Assembly: GCA_938034415.1 (NCBI GenBank)
Contig: CALHLE010000018.1
Location: 1-64,000, forward strand
Origin: an uncultured Anaerolineae bacterium
GTDB taxonomy: Bacteria > Chloroflexota > Anaerolineae > J036 > Brachytrichaceae
Reading direction: 5' to 3'
DNA length: 64,000 bases
Shown here piece by piece: positions 1-9,071 of the stretch. Each line of letters opens with the position of its first letter. Positions within the stretch are counted from its first letter, which is position 1. Both the position numbers and the translations under genes were made by a program. Below the pieces are notes generated by a model. That model was given only the letters and a program-made list of their open reading frames with translations, did not search any database and was not told where the DNA came from.

Positions 1-560
1 TAGCCGATCATCAGCCCCAGCACCAGCAGCGTGATCGCACTGTGCACGCGGTGGGCGATCAGCATCACCAGCGAGAACACGGCAGCCGCGCCCAGCGACG
101 CCGCGCTCACCAGCCCGAACTCGCCCAAGAAGGCCGCGCGACCGAAGACGCTGACGCTGGCTGCTGTGCCGCCCAGCACCACCAGCGCCACGCCCAGGCT
201 CGCCCCGCTGCTGATGCCCAGCACAAACGGGTCGGCCAGCGGGTTACGAAAGAGCGTCTGCATCTGCAGGCCGGCCACGCTCAGCGCCGCGCCGGCCAGC
301 AGCGCGGTAATGGCCTTGGGCAAACGAAAGAGCAGGATGATGGTCTGCCAGGTGTCTTTGCTTGCTTGGCCACCCAGCAGTATGCGCACCACCTCGTCGA
401 GCGGGATGCGCACCGAGCCGATGGCCAGCGACAGCAGGAAGGCAAAGGCAGCGAAGGCGACCAACAACGCAAAGACGCCGCGCCGCATCCCCAGCGGAGG
501 GAAGGGGTTGGCCGGCGCTTGCGCTCGGCCAACCCCGGTTGAGGGCAGGGATAGGTTCAT
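1..560 (-). CDS. btuC: FecCD/BtuC-type ABC transporter permease, 3' end outside window
   Basis: Membrane permease of a class II metal-chelate importer, here probably for cobalamin or another corrinoid. The first 186 codons are visible. A charged N-terminus is followed by a hydrophobic helix (about residues 28-48), then the family segment SVRIPLDEVVRILLGG, the LFRLPKAITALLAGAALS stretch, and AGLQMQTLFRNPLADPFVLG, a hallmark of FecCD permeases. The start ATG (558-560) overlaps the stop of the upstream binding-protein gene as ATGA, so translation is probably coupled. The cobalamin riboswitch ahead of the operon is the reason for preferring corrinoid over iron-siderophore as substrate; the permease sequence alone does not decide this. 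The ATPase gene would lie beyond position 1. Confidence 0.9.
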   Translation of the reverse strand, partial: MNLSLPSTGVGRAQAPANPFPPLGMRRGVFALLVAFAAFAFLLSLAIGSVRIPLDEVVRILLGGQASKDTWQTIILLFRLPKAITALLAGAALSVAGLQMQTLFRNPLADPFVLGISSGASLGVALVVLGGTAASVSVFGRAAFLGEFGLVSAASLGAAAVFSLVMLIAHRVHSAITLLVLGLMIG

Positions 561-1909
561 TGCGTAGGCTCAGCGGGGATCTGCCGCCAGAACACCAGCT
601 CGTGATCCGGCAGGAGTTCAGGGTGCAAGATCTTCACCAAGTCCGCCAGCAACAGGTCGGGATTGCCCACGCCGGTCTCCCAGTAATCGTTGCCGCCGTT
701 TTCGTTCACGCGCTTGTCGTAGTTCCAGACGTTGCCGCTCTTGACGGCGGCCATCTCGGCGTAGCGCGGCTCCGCCTCCAGCACCGCCTTGATGCTGTCG
801 TAGCGCTGGAAGCTGGTTAGCAGCCACACGTCGGCCTTAACGGCCTTGTCGTACACCTCCTCGAAGGTGAGCGAGAGGCTGCCGGCGCTGGTGTCGTCGG
901 CGTAGAGATAAGCGCCGCCGGCGTCAATAACCAGCCTGGCAGCGTAGCTGCCGCCGCCCGGCACGCGCCACTTGTCCTTGCTGGCCATGCCGGAGATGAC
1001 GGTAGGCTTGTTCGCGGCTGCCTTCGCCTTCTCCGCCACTTCTTGGTAGCGCCGCTTCATCTTCGCATACTCTTCCTGCGCTTTGGCCTCCTTGTTGAAG
1101 AAGAGCGCGGTGAACTTGATCCACTCGGCGCGGCCCAGCGGCGTGCCCTCCATGTATTCGGCGTTGATCACGGTGGGGATTTTGGCTTCCAGCAACTTGG
1201 GGTGCGCGTCAAACTTCGGATCGCCCACGCCGAAGGTCATCACTAAGTCGGGCTGGGCAGCGATGGTTTTCTCGACGTTCACCTCGGCGCCGCCGCCGAT
1301 CTCGATCAATGCGCCGGCCTCGATGAGCGTGCGCACCTTAGGGTTGTTCACATACAGGAAACTATCCAGACCCAGCAGACGGTCGAGCAGGTCCAGCTTT
1401 TCCAGATGGGGAAGCTGGGTGGTGCTCATGGCGATCACATCCTTTGCCGGCGCTTCGATCACCAGCGCGTCGCCGACATCAGTCGGGGCCGGCGCGCCGC
1501 ATTGCACGATGACATACTTGAATTGCTGCTCGGCGCCGCGCCAGGGATTGAGCACGGTGACGACCTTGTAGTGCTTGTGATACTCCACCACGAAGCCGGT
1601 GGCGTCCTCGATGGTGACCTTCTCCGGGAAGTAGTCCACATCGGGGCTGAAGCTCGTGATGCAGCCGTCGGTCAGGTTGGTAGTTGGAGCTTCGACAGCC
1701 GGTGTAGGCGCGGCGGTCGGCTGCGGCTCGGGCATGGCCGTTGGTTGAGGCGGCGTGGTCGGTTGAGCCGGCACAGCCGTCGGTGCAGCCGATTGAGGCT
1801 GCGCCGGGGCGACGTTGGGCGCCGGCGCAGCGCACGCCGTGAGCACGGCGACAAACGAAGCGAGTGCGAGTAAGCGAGAAAGCGCTTGATCGTTGATCTT
1901 CGCGTTCAT
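557..1909 (-). CDS. btuF: Corrinoid-type ABC transporter substrate-binding lipoprotein
   Basis: Periplasmic-binding lipoprotein that would deliver corrinoid to the neighbouring permease. It has 450 residues. A signal peptide ends in a lipobox (SFVAVLTACAAP), followed by a Pro/Ala/Thr-rich tether to about residue 75, then a two-lobe BtuF/FepB-like domain with features such as VIAMSTTQLPHLEKLDLLDR and IAAQPDLVMTFGVGDP. The family is usually 270-350 residues; the excess is tether and N-terminal insert. No Shine-Dalgarno sequence precedes the ATG at 1909, whereas a very strong one lies about 150 bases upstream at a tiny leader ORF. Expression is very likely repressed by cobalamin through the riboswitch and terminator at 1975-2245. 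Iron-siderophore binding is the alternative if the riboswitch is disregarded. Confidence 0.88.
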   Translation of the reverse strand: MNAKINDQALSRLLALASFVAVLTACAAPAPNVAPAQPQSAAPTAVPAQPTTPPQPTAMPEPQPTAAPTPAVEAPTTNLTDGCITSFSPDVDYFPEKVTIEDATGFVVEYHKHYKVVTVLNPWRGAEQQFKYVIVQCGAPAPTDVGDALVIEAPAKDVIAMSTTQLPHLEKLDLLDRLLGLDSFLYVNNPKVRTLIEAGALIEIGGGAEVNVEKTIAAQPDLVMTFGVGDPKFDAHPKLLEAKIPTVINAEYMEGTPLGRAEWIKFTALFFNKEAKAQEEYAKMKRRYQEVAEKAKAAANKPTVISGMASKDKWRVPGGGSYAARLVIDAGGAYLYADDTSAGSLSLTFEEVYDKAVKADVWLLTSFQRYDSIKAVLEAEPRYAEMAAVKSGNVWNYDKRVNENGGNDYWETGVGNPDLLLADLVKILHPELLPDHELVFWRQIPAEPTQ

Positions 1910-1974
1910 GGTTGGTGTGTGGTTTGAACGATGCGCGCGTCAAGCACGCATCCGGCTAACGGTCAACGCAAACG

Positions 1975-2001
1975 AAAACCCCTGTCTTCCTCAGACAGGG
2001 G
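1975..2001 (-). terminator. Intrinsic terminator of the cobalamin riboswitch expression platform
   Basis: On the minus strand a perfect 9-bp stem (CCCCTGTCT / AGACAGGGG) with a 5-base loop is followed by TTTT. It lies 65 bases before btuF and after the aptamer, so it can stop transcription before the operon. The stop codon of the second leader ORF (1991-1993) falls at the end of its 5' arm. Confidence 0.82.
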
Positions 2002-2038
2002 TGATGAGCCAATTCGACGAACCACACACCGTGCTCAT
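1991..2038 (-). CDS. Candidate 15-residue leader peptide ending inside the terminator
   Basis: Short ORF reading MSTVCGSSNWLITPV. Its ATG overlaps the stop of the preceding 5-codon ORF as ATGA, so it could be translated by re-initiation. Its TGA occupies the last base of the terminator's 5' arm and the first loop bases; a ribosome stopping there would mask that arm. No homology is claimed. The support is position, the coupled start and the strong upstream ribosome-binding site. Confidence 0.4.
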   Translation of the reverse strand: MSTVCGSSNWLITPV

Positions 2039-2052
2039 GGTCCGTTGATCAT
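2035..2052 (-). CDS. Candidate 5-residue leader ORF (MINGP) with strong ribosome-binding site
   Basis: ATG at 2052 is preceded, six bases upstream, by AAGGAGG (minus strand, 2065-2059), the strongest Shine-Dalgarno sequence near the btuF operon. It encodes only MINGP before TGA. The mismatch between an excellent ribosome-binding site and a trivial product suggests a regulatory role. Confidence 0.42.
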   Translation of the reverse strand: MINGP

Positions 2053-2057
2053 GCTTC

Positions 2058-2078
2058 ACCTCCTTGGTCCGAGAAGGT
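2058..2078 (-). promoter_or_regulatory. Hairpin sequestering the leader Shine-Dalgarno
   Basis: On the minus strand ACCTTCT (2078-2072) can pair over seven positions, one of them G-U, with AGGAGGT (2064-2058), closing a 7-base loop. This would bury the leader ribosome-binding site. It directly follows the cobalamin aptamer, as expected for a translational expression platform. Confidence 0.5.
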
Positions 2079-2245
2079 TGCGCAGTGCTGGTCGAGGCAA
2101 GCGTCCTGGCTCGCGCGCTCGCGTTGGCGCGCTTACAGTTGCGGCACAGCGCCGGACTTTCACCGGCTTCCACCTTTAAGCCCTAGCTTCCGAGCTTTTC
2201 AGCCTGCGCAGCGCGCAGGCATCGGGTCACCTCGACGTATTCACT
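2079..2245 (-). ncRNA. Cobalamin (B12) riboswitch aptamer
   Basis: The minus strand carries the conserved cobalamin-element segments in order: GGTGGAAGCCGGTGAAAGTC, then GCTGTGCCGCAACTGTAAGC (B12-box core), then AGCCAGGACGCTTGCC. Hairpin-forming GC-rich arms lie between and before them. The 5' and 3' edges are approximate. It sits between a TATAAT box and the btuF-btuC operon, as in known B12-repressed uptake operons. In that class, adenosylcobalamin or a related corrinoid binding shuts off expression. Confidence 0.92.
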
Positions 2246-2255
2246 TGGCGGAAGG

Positions 2256-2261
2256 ATTATA
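2256..2261 (-). promoter_or_regulatory. Extended -10 promoter of the riboswitch-btuF transcript
   Basis: Minus strand TTGCTATAAT: a perfect TATAAT with an upstream TGn extension and no clear -35 box. Transcription would start just ahead of the aptamer. Confidence 0.7.
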
Positions 2262-2354
2262 GCAAGACAGGCGGCCACGCCAGGACATCCGCAGGAGCGC
2301 AGCTTCGTGTCCTGTGCTAATCTCAAGCCAAACTGTTGACTAGAGGAGCGTTCC

Positions 2355-4631
2355 ATGTTGGATGTCGAAGCTGTGCTTGCCCAGATGACCCTGGAGGAGA
2401 AAGCCGCGCTGTGCATCGGCGCCACGGCGTGGGACACTTTGGCGGTGGAGCGACTCGGCGTGCCCGCGATCACCATGGCCGATGGCCCACACGGGCTGCG
2501 CCGCACCACAGACGCCAACCTGTTGCTCACCAAGAGCTTACCTGCCACGTGCTTTCCCACCGCCTCCTGCCTGGCTGCGACGTGGAACCCAGCCCTGCTT
2601 CAGCAGATGGGCGAGGCGCTGGCGGAAGAGGCCATCGCCTTACAGGTGGACGTGCTGCTTGGGCCGGGCGTCAACATGAAGCGCTCGCCGCTGTGTGGGC
2701 GCAACTTTGAGTACTTCTCGGAGGACCCGTTTTTGGCGGGCGAAATGGCAGTCGCGCTGATCAACGGCCTGCAAAGCCGAGGCGTCGGCGCGTGCGTGAA
2801 GCACTTCGCTGCCAACAACCAGGAGTTCCAGCGCATGGTCATCAGCGCCGAGGTGGACGAGCGCACCTTGCGCGAAATCTACCTGCCCGCTTTCGAGGCA
2901 GCCGTCAAGCGCGCCAAACCCTGGATGGTGATGTGCGCTTACAACAAGGTGAACGGCACGCTCGCCTCGGAGCACCGCCAGCTCCTCACCGACATCCTCA
3001 AGCAGGAGTGGGGGTTCGAGGGCGTAGTGGTGTCGGACTGGGGCGCGGTGCGCGACCGCGTCAAATCGCTGGCTGCCGGCCTAGATTTGGAGATGCCCGG
3101 CCCAAAGCCCTCGCATGCGCGCGCCGTGGTGGAGGCGGTGCGGGCCGGCCTTGTCGCAGAGGCAGCGCTCGACGACGCTGTGCGGCGTGTGCTGCGGCTG
3201 GCGGACAAAGCCCGGCGCACGCCTAAGGGCGGCGCCTTCGACGCCGAGGCGCATCACGCCCTGGCGCGACAAATCGCTGCCGAGGGCATGGTGCTGCTGA
3301 AGAACAACGGCGTGCTGCCGCTCAAAGGCGTTGCGAGCGTGGCGGTGATCGGCCGCTCCGCGCGCGAGCCGTATTTCCAAGGCGGCGGCAGCTCCAACGT
3401 CAACCCCACGCGCGTGGACGCGCCCTGGGATGCGCTGCGGCAGCACGGTGCGGCCATCCGCTGGGCATATGCCGAAGGTTACCCCGCCGACGGCGCGCTG
3501 CGCCAGGAGTTGATCGACGAGGCCGTCCGCGTCGCAGCCGAGGCAGAGGTCGCCCTGGTGTTTGCCGCGTTGCCGCCGCTCAGTGAGTCGGAGGGCTACG
3601 ACCGCGCGAGCCTCGACCTGCCGCCTGCGCAGGTGGCCTTGATTCGGGCGATCGCTGCGGCCCAGCCGAACACGGTGGTGATCCTCAATAATGGCGCTCC
3701 TGTGGTGATGAGCGCGTGGATTGACAGCGTCGCCGCCGTGCTTGAGGCGTGGATGATGGGCCAAGCCGGCGCCGGCGCGATCGCCGACATCCTGTTCGGC
3801 AAGGTGAACCCCTCCGGCAAGCTGGCCGAGACCTTCCCGCTGCGCCTGGAGGATAACCCGGCGCACCTCAACTGGCCCGGCGAGGCGGGCAAGGTGCGCT
3901 ACGGTGAAGGGCTGTATATCGGCTACCGCTACTACGACGCCAAAGCGCTGCCGGTGCTCTTCCCCTTCGGCTTTGGGCTTTCGTACACCACGTTTGCATA
4001 CGCCAACCCGCGCGTCTCTGCCGCCACGTTCCGCGACGTGGATGGCGTGACCGTGTACGTGGACGTGACCAACACCGGCGCTATGGCCGGCAAGGAGATC
4101 GTGCAAGTGTACGTCTGCGACCGACAAGCGTCGCTGCCCAGGCCGCCGAAGGAGCTAAAAGGGTTCGCCAAAGTAGAACTCCAACCCGGCGAGACCCGGA
4201 CGGTGGCCATCCCGCTGGACTTCCGCGCCTTCGCCTTTTACCACCCCAAATACCGCTGCTGGGTCACGGAGAGCGGCGAGTTCGACCTGCTGATCGGCGC
4301 CTCGTCGGCAGACATTCGCCACACCGTAACGGTTGCGCTGGAATCCACCGTGGCGCTGCCTTGCGCGCTGGACGCAGAGTCCACCGTCCGCGAGTGGTTA
4401 GCCGACCCGCGCGGGAAGGCCGTTTTCGGCCCGCTGTTCGAGCAGATGCGCCGCGAGATGGCGCGCGCGCTGGGCGCAGAAGCCGGCGGCGAGCCGATCG
4501 GCATGGACGCGCTGAACTTCATGCTGGACATGCCGCTGGTCACCGTGCTGGGCTTCCAGGAAGCCGCCCTGCCTGCGCCGGCCGAGGCAGTGGTGGCCAG
4601 CCTGCTCGCGAAGGTGCACGGCGGGGCGTAG
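2355..4631 (+). CDS. Glycoside hydrolase family 3 beta-glycosidase
   Basis: Hydrolyses terminal beta-linked sugars from oligosaccharides, most likely as a beta-glucosidase; substrate preference cannot be read from the sequence. The 758 residues match the usual three-domain GH3 length. The N-terminal barrel contains VPAITMADGPHGLR and KHFAANNQE, and the nucleophile motif GVVVSDWGAVRDR (Asp near residue 229). The second domain has SESEGYDRASLDLP near residue 410, and a C-terminal fibronectin-III-like domain contains PFGFGLSYTTFAY and GKEIVQVYV. No signal peptide is visible, so the enzyme is probably cytoplasmic. A Shine-Dalgarno GAGGAG precedes the ATG. The gene stands alone, divergent from the B12 operon and convergent with the next gene. 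Confidence 0.95.
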   Translation: MLDVEAVLAQMTLEEKAALCIGATAWDTLAVERLGVPAITMADGPHGLRRTTDANLLLTKSLPATCFPTASCLAATWNPALLQQMGEALAEEAIALQVDVLLGPGVNMKRSPLCGRNFEYFSEDPFLAGEMAVALINGLQSRGVGACVKHFAANNQEFQRMVISAEVDERTLREIYLPAFEAAVKRAKPWMVMCAYNKVNGTLASEHRQLLTDILKQEWGFEGVVVSDWGAVRDRVKSLAAGLDLEMPGPKPSHARAVVEAVRAGLVAEAALDDAVRRVLRLADKARRTPKGGAFDAEAHHALARQIAAEGMVLLKNNGVLPLKGVASVAVIGRSAREPYFQGGGSSNVNPTRVDAPWDALRQHGAAIRWAYAEGYPADGALRQELIDEAVRVAAEAEVALVFAALPPLSESEGYDRASLDLPPAQVALIRAIAAAQPNTVVILNNGAPVVMSAWIDSVAAVLEAWMMGQAGAGAIADILFGKVNPSGKLAETFPLRLEDNPAHLNWPGEAGKVRYGEGLYIGYRYYDAKALPVLFPFGFGLSYTTFAYANPRVSAATFRDVDGVTVYVDVTNTGAMAGKEIVQVYVCDRQASLPRPPKELKGFAKVELQPGETRTVAIPLDFRAFAFYHPKYRCWVTESGEFDLLIGASSADIRHTVTVALESTVALPCALDAESTVREWLADPRGKAVFGPLFEQMRREMARALGAEAGGEPIGMDALNFMLDMPLVTVLGFQEAALPAPAEAVVASLLAKVHGGA

Positions 4632-4715
4632 ATGTTGGCGCGCCGCGCGGCATGTGAAAGTGGCTGACATCGCGCAAGGCTACTGCGCCGGCGAGCGGGA
4701 GATTCACGCTATGCG

Positions 4716-5276
4716 CTAATCATTAGCGTTGCTCACGAAGATCGGCAAATGGCCCAGCGCGATGACGTTGTTCCAGCGAGCGCGGTCGCCCTCGGTGAAG
4801 ATGGCCGCTTCGGCGATCACCTCTGCGCCGGCTTTCTGCATGATTAGCCGCATCCCCTGAAGCGTGCTGCCCGTGCTGATCACGTCGTCCACCAGCACCA
4901 CTTTCCTGCCTCGGATAGCTTCGCGATCCTTTTCGTCGAGGAACAGGGTTTGCGGCTTGTTTGTGGTGATGGAGAGCGTCTCGGCGGAGAGCGCATCGCC
5001 CATGTAGGGTTTATGCGACTTGCGCAGCACGATGTAGGGCAGGCCGGATTCGACCGAGAGCGCATGGGCGAGGGGGATGCTTTTCGCTTCCGCCGTGACC
5101 AGATAGTCTGCTCCCATAGGCAACTGAGCGGCCAACGAGCGCGCCGCCGCCTGCACCAATTCGGTGTCGCCCAGGATGTTGAGCACCGCGATCTTCACGC
5201 CGGGCGCCACTTCCATCAATCGCAACCGGCGCTCCACGCCGGCCACGTTCACAGGGTAAAACTCATTGTCGCTCAT
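4716..5276 (-). CDS. Purine-type phosphoribosyltransferase (Apt/Xpt-like)
   Basis: Type I phosphoribosyltransferase of 186 residues, probably salvaging a purine base (adenine or xanthine) with PRPP to give the nucleotide. The PRPP-binding loop KVVLVDDVISTGSTLQGM is intact near residues 125-142. The segment YIVLRKSHKPYMGDA resembles the flexible loop region of the adenine/xanthine enzymes. The pyrophosphate-binding region GADYLVTAEAKSIPLAH corresponds to the family's substrate-pocket strand. It is slightly longer than classical Apt. The base specificity is not determined. No operon partner is visible; the next gene on this strand begins about 70 bases upstream. Confidence 0.85.
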   Translation of the reverse strand: MSDNEFYPVNVAGVERRLRLMEVAPGVKIAVLNILGDTELVQAAARSLAAQLPMGADYLVTAEAKSIPLAHALSVESGLPYIVLRKSHKPYMGDALSAETLSITTNKPQTLFLDEKDREAIRGRKVVLVDDVISTGSTLQGMRLIMQKAGAEVIAEAAIFTEGDRARWNNVIALGHLPIFVSNAND

Positions 5277-5345
5277 AACACTTCGCCAACTGAGCGTGAA
5301 AGCTACCGACGGAATTATCCATCAGACAGACGATCGTCATCCTGC

Positions 5346-6314
5346 TCACGGTATGAGCAGCACTTTGCCGCGGGTTTGGCGCGCTTCCATGTAACGGTGG
5401 GCGTCGGCGGCCTCGCTCAGCGCAAACGCGCGATCTACCCGCACATGGAGCTGGCCGGCTGCCATCCATTGGAAGAGATCGCCGGCGCGCCCGAGCAACT
5501 CGGCGCGTGTGAGCGTGTAATGGCCCAGCGTCGGCCGGGTGAGGAAGAGCGACCCCTTCTGGCTGAGCACTTGTGGGTCAATCGGATCCACCATCCCGCT
5601 AGATTGGCCATACAGCACCATGTAGCCGCGCGGGCGCAGCACGTTCAGGCCCTTGAGGAAGGTCTCCTTGCCCACCGAGTCGTACACCACGTGCACGCCG
5701 GCGCCGTCGGTCAGGCGCTTCACCTCGGCTTCAAAGTCCTGCTCGCGATAGAGGATTACATCATCCGCGCCGGCAGCCTGGGCCAGCGCGGCCTTATCGG
5801 CTGCGCCAACAGTAGCAATGACCCGCGCCCCAAGCCGCTTAGCAATCTGGATGAGCAATTGGCCCACCCCGCCTGAGCCGGCGTGCACCAATGCCACGTC
5901 GCCCGGCTTCAGCGGATAGGTAGTGAGCGCCAGGTAATGCGCGGTCATGCCTTGTAGCATCACGGCGGCGGCCTGCTCAATGGACACGCTGGGGGGAATC
6001 GGCACCAGCCGGCTCACCGGCGCGATGGCGTACTCGGCATAAGCGCCGAGCGTCATCGCGTAGGCGACGCGATCGCCAGGCTTGAACTCGGTCACCCCTT
6101 CGCCCACCGCGTCTATCACGCCCGCCGCTTCCTGGCCGGGGGTAAACGGCAGCGGCACTTTGTACCAGCCGCGCCGCTGGTAGATGTCTATGAAATTCAA
6201 GCCGGCCGCGCCGACCTTCACGCGCGCCTCGCCCGGCCCCGGCTCCGGCGTCGGTACATCTTCATACGCCAATACATCCGCGTCGCCGTGTGCGTGCACT
6301 CGAATTGCTTTCAT
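5346..6314 (-). CDS. qor: Quinone oxidoreductase, zinc-free MDR family
   Basis: NADPH-dependent medium-chain reductase acting on quinones or enones. Its 322 residues match the family. The N-terminal GroES-like fold contains [16 protein letters not shown] and [16 protein letters not shown]. The Rossmann domain carries the nucleotide motif [20 protein letters not shown] (around residues 143-162). The cysteine and histidine ligands of zinc alcohol dehydrogenases are absent, as expected for QOR. The C-terminal [20 protein letters not shown] is typical. An AAGGAG sequence precedes the ATG. The physiological substrate is unknown. Confidence 0.92.
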   Translation of the reverse strand: MKAIRVHAHGDADVLAYEDVPTPEPGPGEARVKVGAAGLNFIDIYQRRGWYKVPLPFTPGQEAAGVIDAVGEGVTEFKPGDRVAYAMTLGAYAEYAIAPVSRLVPIPPSVSIEQAAAVMLQGMTAHYLALTTYPLKPGDVALVHAGSGGVGQLLIQIAKRLGARVIATVGAADKAALAQAAGADDVILYREQDFEAEVKRLTDGAGVHVVYDSVGKETFLKGLNVLRPRGYMVLYGQSSGMVDPIDPQVLSQKGSLFLTRPTLGHYTLTRAELLGRAGDLFQWMAAGQLHVRVDRAFALSEAADAHRYMEARQTRGKVLLIP

Positions 6315-6357
6315 CGCAAAGTCGTCTCCTTCGCAGTTGTCGTGAACGCCACCTCGA

Positions 6358-9018
6358 TCAGCTTATCAATTCGATCAGGCGCGCTACATCCTTCTTGAGA
6401 TTGCGCCCGCGCGACGCCGCCGCCGGGTCCACCGGGCCGACGCAGGATGGGCAGCCGTGCTCGCACGGGCACTCGTGCACGCGCTGCGCCGCCATTGTCA
6501 TCAACTCTGCGTGATGCGCCATTAGCTCATCGGCCAGCCCGACGCCGCCGGGGACCAGCTCATACAGGGTGATGGTCGGCAGGCGCGTGTGCGGGCTGGC
6601 AATGTCGAACGTCGCCGCGATGTCGCTCGGGTCGCACATGACGAATAACGGCGCCAGGTTGCCGAGTAAGTAGCACAGGCCGCCCAGCGCTTGATTCATC
6701 GGTTGCGCCGTCTCGATCTTGGCGTGACACGACGGGCACACCGTCATTAGGTTGTCCAAGTCGTTCGCTTGCAGGTAAAAGTCATTTTCGCCGCGCGCGT
6801 AGCCGAAGGTGCGAAACGGCCGGCGATGATGCACATGATGCTGCTGATGCGGGCTTTCGGGCTTGCCGCAGATCACGCAGCGATAGCCATCGCGCGCGCG
6901 GGCTGCGCAACGCTGCTGCTCCCAGTTCGGCCCATAATCGTTTGGCAGCCCGATGATGCCCTCTCGCGCCAATTGCCGACAAACGCCCTCTGGGATGGCG
7001 AACCAGTAGCCGGTGGTGAGCAGCTTTTGCGGCGGCAAATCCACATCGCCCCAGCCTAGCGTCTCGTGCGTGCTGAAGCGCACTTGCCGATAGCGGGCGA
7101 CGGTGGTCGTGACCTCGATCTCGCCGCACGCCGGCGCGCAATGGCCGGCGGGCGACTGCGCCGAGCTAGGCCGGTCGAACTCGCGCAACACGATCACTTC
7201 GGACACGGCGCTGGCTTGCGTGTAATAGTCCACATCCACGCGACGCGCCACGGCGCGCCCCATCTCCCAGTCCAGCTCGGTCACCAAGTAAGGGGCGGCC
7301 TGGTGCAGATAGATCGCGCCCGGATGGACGCGCGCCGGAGCGGTGTGGCGTTCGGTCTCGCCGATCAGATTGCCCTGTTCATCCACGATGCTCACGCGCT
7401 CGCCTGCGCTGCGCAGACTCACCCGGTCGGCCGGATAGCCTTCGCCTACCCAGGTGTAGCGCGTCGCCGGCTGTTCGCCGTCTGCGTCCCTAAACAGCGG
7501 CAGCGCGCCGACGCCGCTGGCGTGCACCTCGCCCGCTTCGGCCAGCGCGTCGAGCAGCTCGCGCACGTCGGCGCTGCCGAATCGTTCGCCGCGGACGAAC
7601 GGCAGCTCAAAAGTCGCGCAGACGACGTGATCCGTCAACACGCCGAGGCTGTCCGGCGCAATCCGCGCGTGCTCAGGAGACTGCCGGAAGAGATAGTCAG
7701 GATGGGCGGCCAGGTATTGATCGAGTGGGTCAGGGGTGGCAACCATGACGGCGACGCTGGGCCGCTGCCGCCGACCGGCGCGCCCCGCTTGCTGCCAGAA
7801 GCTGGCGATGCTGCCCGGATAGCCGAGCATTACGCAGGCATCCAACGCGCCGATGTCAATACCCAGCTCCAGCGCGTTGGTCGCGACCACGCCGCGCACG
7901 CGGCCGTCGCGTAGTCCCTGCTCAATGGCGCGCCGCTCCTCGGGCAGGTAGCCGCCGCGGTAGCCGCTGATCGGGAGCGGGGGCTGCGAAGCGGTGCTTT
8001 CTGACTCGCCGCCGGCGTTCGGCCTGATTGATCGCAGGTAGGCCAGCAAAATCTCGGCCTTGTTCCTCGACCGCGCGAAGCAGATCGTCTGTAGCCCCTC
8101 GCCGATGAGGCGCGCCGCGATGTCGCGGGCGACGAAATCGGCGCTGCGGCGTAGGCCAAACTGTGGGTCGGTCAACGGTGGGTTGACGATGATGACATGG
8201 CGCTCGCCGCGCGGACTGCCGTCGTCGTCCACCAGCGTCACCGGCGCTTCGATCAGGCGCTCAGCGTGTTCCTGAGGGTTCGCAATCGTCGCCGAAGCCA
8301 GGATGAACACCGGATTTGAGCCGTAGAACGCGCATAGGCGCTTCAGCCGGCGGATGACGTTGGCGACGTGGCTGCCGAAGACGCCGCGATAGGTATGCAC
8401 TTCGTCAATGACGACGTAGCGCAGATGCTTAAAGAACGCCGCCCAGCGCGTGTGGTGCGGCAGGATGCCGACGTGCAGCATGTCGGCGTTGGTGATGAGC
8501 GCGCGCGCGTCGCGGCGGATCTCGGCGCGCATCGCCTGCGGCGTATCGCCGTCGTAGGTGTAGACGGCGGATGAGCGGCGATCGCCGACCGAACCGGTGA
8601 TCTGCGCTCCGCAATCGTCCATCATCGCCCGCAAATGCGCGAGTTGGTCCTGCGCTAGCGCCTTGGTGGGGAACAGGCAGAGCGCCCGCGCGTTCGGATC
8701 ACGCAGCAGCGCGTCCAGGATCGGCGCGTGAAAGCACAGCGACTTGCCGCCGGCGGCGTTCGCAACCACGATCACGTGCCTGCCCTGCGACGCCGCTTCG
8801 ATCGCCTGCGCTTGGTGCGTGTAGGGCTGCTCGATGCCGCGCCGCTTGAGCATCTCGCGCAGGCGCGGATCGAGCGCGGCAGGGAATTCGGCGAATCGCG
8901 CGGGGCAGGCCGGCGCGCGCTGCCAATCGCACACGTCGCGCATGAATTCGCGGTCGGCGCGCAGGCGGGCGAGCACAGCGTTCACATCGGCCATGTCGGC
9001 GGCAATCGCGGCATGCAT
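6358..9018 (-). CDS. MrfA/YprA-like DEAD/DEAH repair helicase with internal HNH domain and DUF1998 zinc domain
   Basis: Superfamily 2 helicase of 886 residues. The Q-motif region [12 protein letters not shown], Walker A variant [11 protein letters not shown] (near residue 90), DEAH-type box [10 protein letters not shown], motif [13 protein letters not shown] and motif [12 protein letters not shown] are all present. The C-terminus has the DUF1998/MZB cysteines [10 protein letters not shown] near residue 850. MrfA-class helicases act in repair of mitomycin-type lesions. Between core and MZB, near residues 700-770, lies an HNH/McrA-type zinc-nuclease motif: [14 protein letters not shown], then [13 protein letters not shown] 9018 was chosen because a TACAAT box (9030-9035) lies 11 bases upstream; ATG 8994 is the alternative. 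Longer reading frames would run into the divergent LysM gene. Confidence 0.88.
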   Translation of the reverse strand: MHAAIAADMADVNAVLARLRADREFMRDVCDWQRAPACPARFAEFPAALDPRLREMLKRRGIEQPYTHQAQAIEAASQGRHVIVVANAAGGKSLCFHAPILDALLRDPNARALCLFPTKALAQDQLAHLRAMMDDCGAQITGSVGDRRSSAVYTYDGDTPQAMRAEIRRDARALITNADMLHVGILPHHTRWAAFFKHLRYVVIDEVHTYRGVFGSHVANVIRRLKRLCAFYGSNPVFILASATIANPQEHAERLIEAPVTLVDDDGSPRGERHVIIVNPPLTDPQFGLRRSADFVARDIAARLIGEGLQTICFARSRNKAEILLAYLRSIRPNAGGESESTASQPPLPISGYRGGYLPEERRAIEQGLRDGRVRGVVATNALELGIDIGALDACVMLGYPGSIASFWQQAGRAGRRQRPSVAVMVATPDPLDQYLAAHPDYLFRQSPEHARIAPDSLGVLTDHVVCATFELPFVRGERFGSADVRELLDALAEAGEVHASGVGALPLFRDADGEQPATRYTWVGEGYPADRVSLRSAGERVSIVDEQGNLIGETERHTAPARVHPGAIYLHQAAPYLVTELDWEMGRAVARRVDVDYYTQASAVSEVIVLREFDRPSSAQSPAGHCAPACGEIEVTTTVARYRQVRFSTHETLGWGDVDLPPQKLLTTGYWFAIPEGVCRQLAREGIIGLPNDYGPNWEQQRCAARARDGYRCVICGKPESPHQQHHVHHRRPFRTFGYARGENDFYLQANDLDNLMTVCPSCHAKIETAQPMNQALGGLCYLLGNLAPLFVMCDPSDIAATFDIASPHTRLPTITLYELVPGGVGLADELMAHHAELMTMAAQRVHECPCEHGCPSCVGPVDPAAASRGRNLKKDVARLIELIS

Positions 9019-9047
9019 CGCTCGGCGACATTGTAACGCCCGCTCCC

Positions 9048-9053
9048 TATAAT
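9048..9053 (+). promoter_or_regulatory. -10 box of the LysM lipoprotein gene
   Basis: TATAAT lies 18 bases before the ATG at 9072. It is divergent from the minus-strand TACAAT of the helicase, so about 55 bases serve both promoters. Confidence 0.6.
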
Positions 9054-9071
9054 TGCTGCGAGAGATTTCGC

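Noticed and set aside
557-1909. Iron-siderophore binding protein assignment for btuF
   Set aside because: The fold allows it, but the cobalamin riboswitch controlling the operon points to corrinoid; kept as the alternative only.
3081-4127. Long minus-strand reading frame (348 codons) opposite the GH3 gene
   Set aside because: It is in antisense to an unmistakable GH3 hydrolase, its protein is Arg/His-rich with no domain, and such frames are common opposite GC-rich genes.
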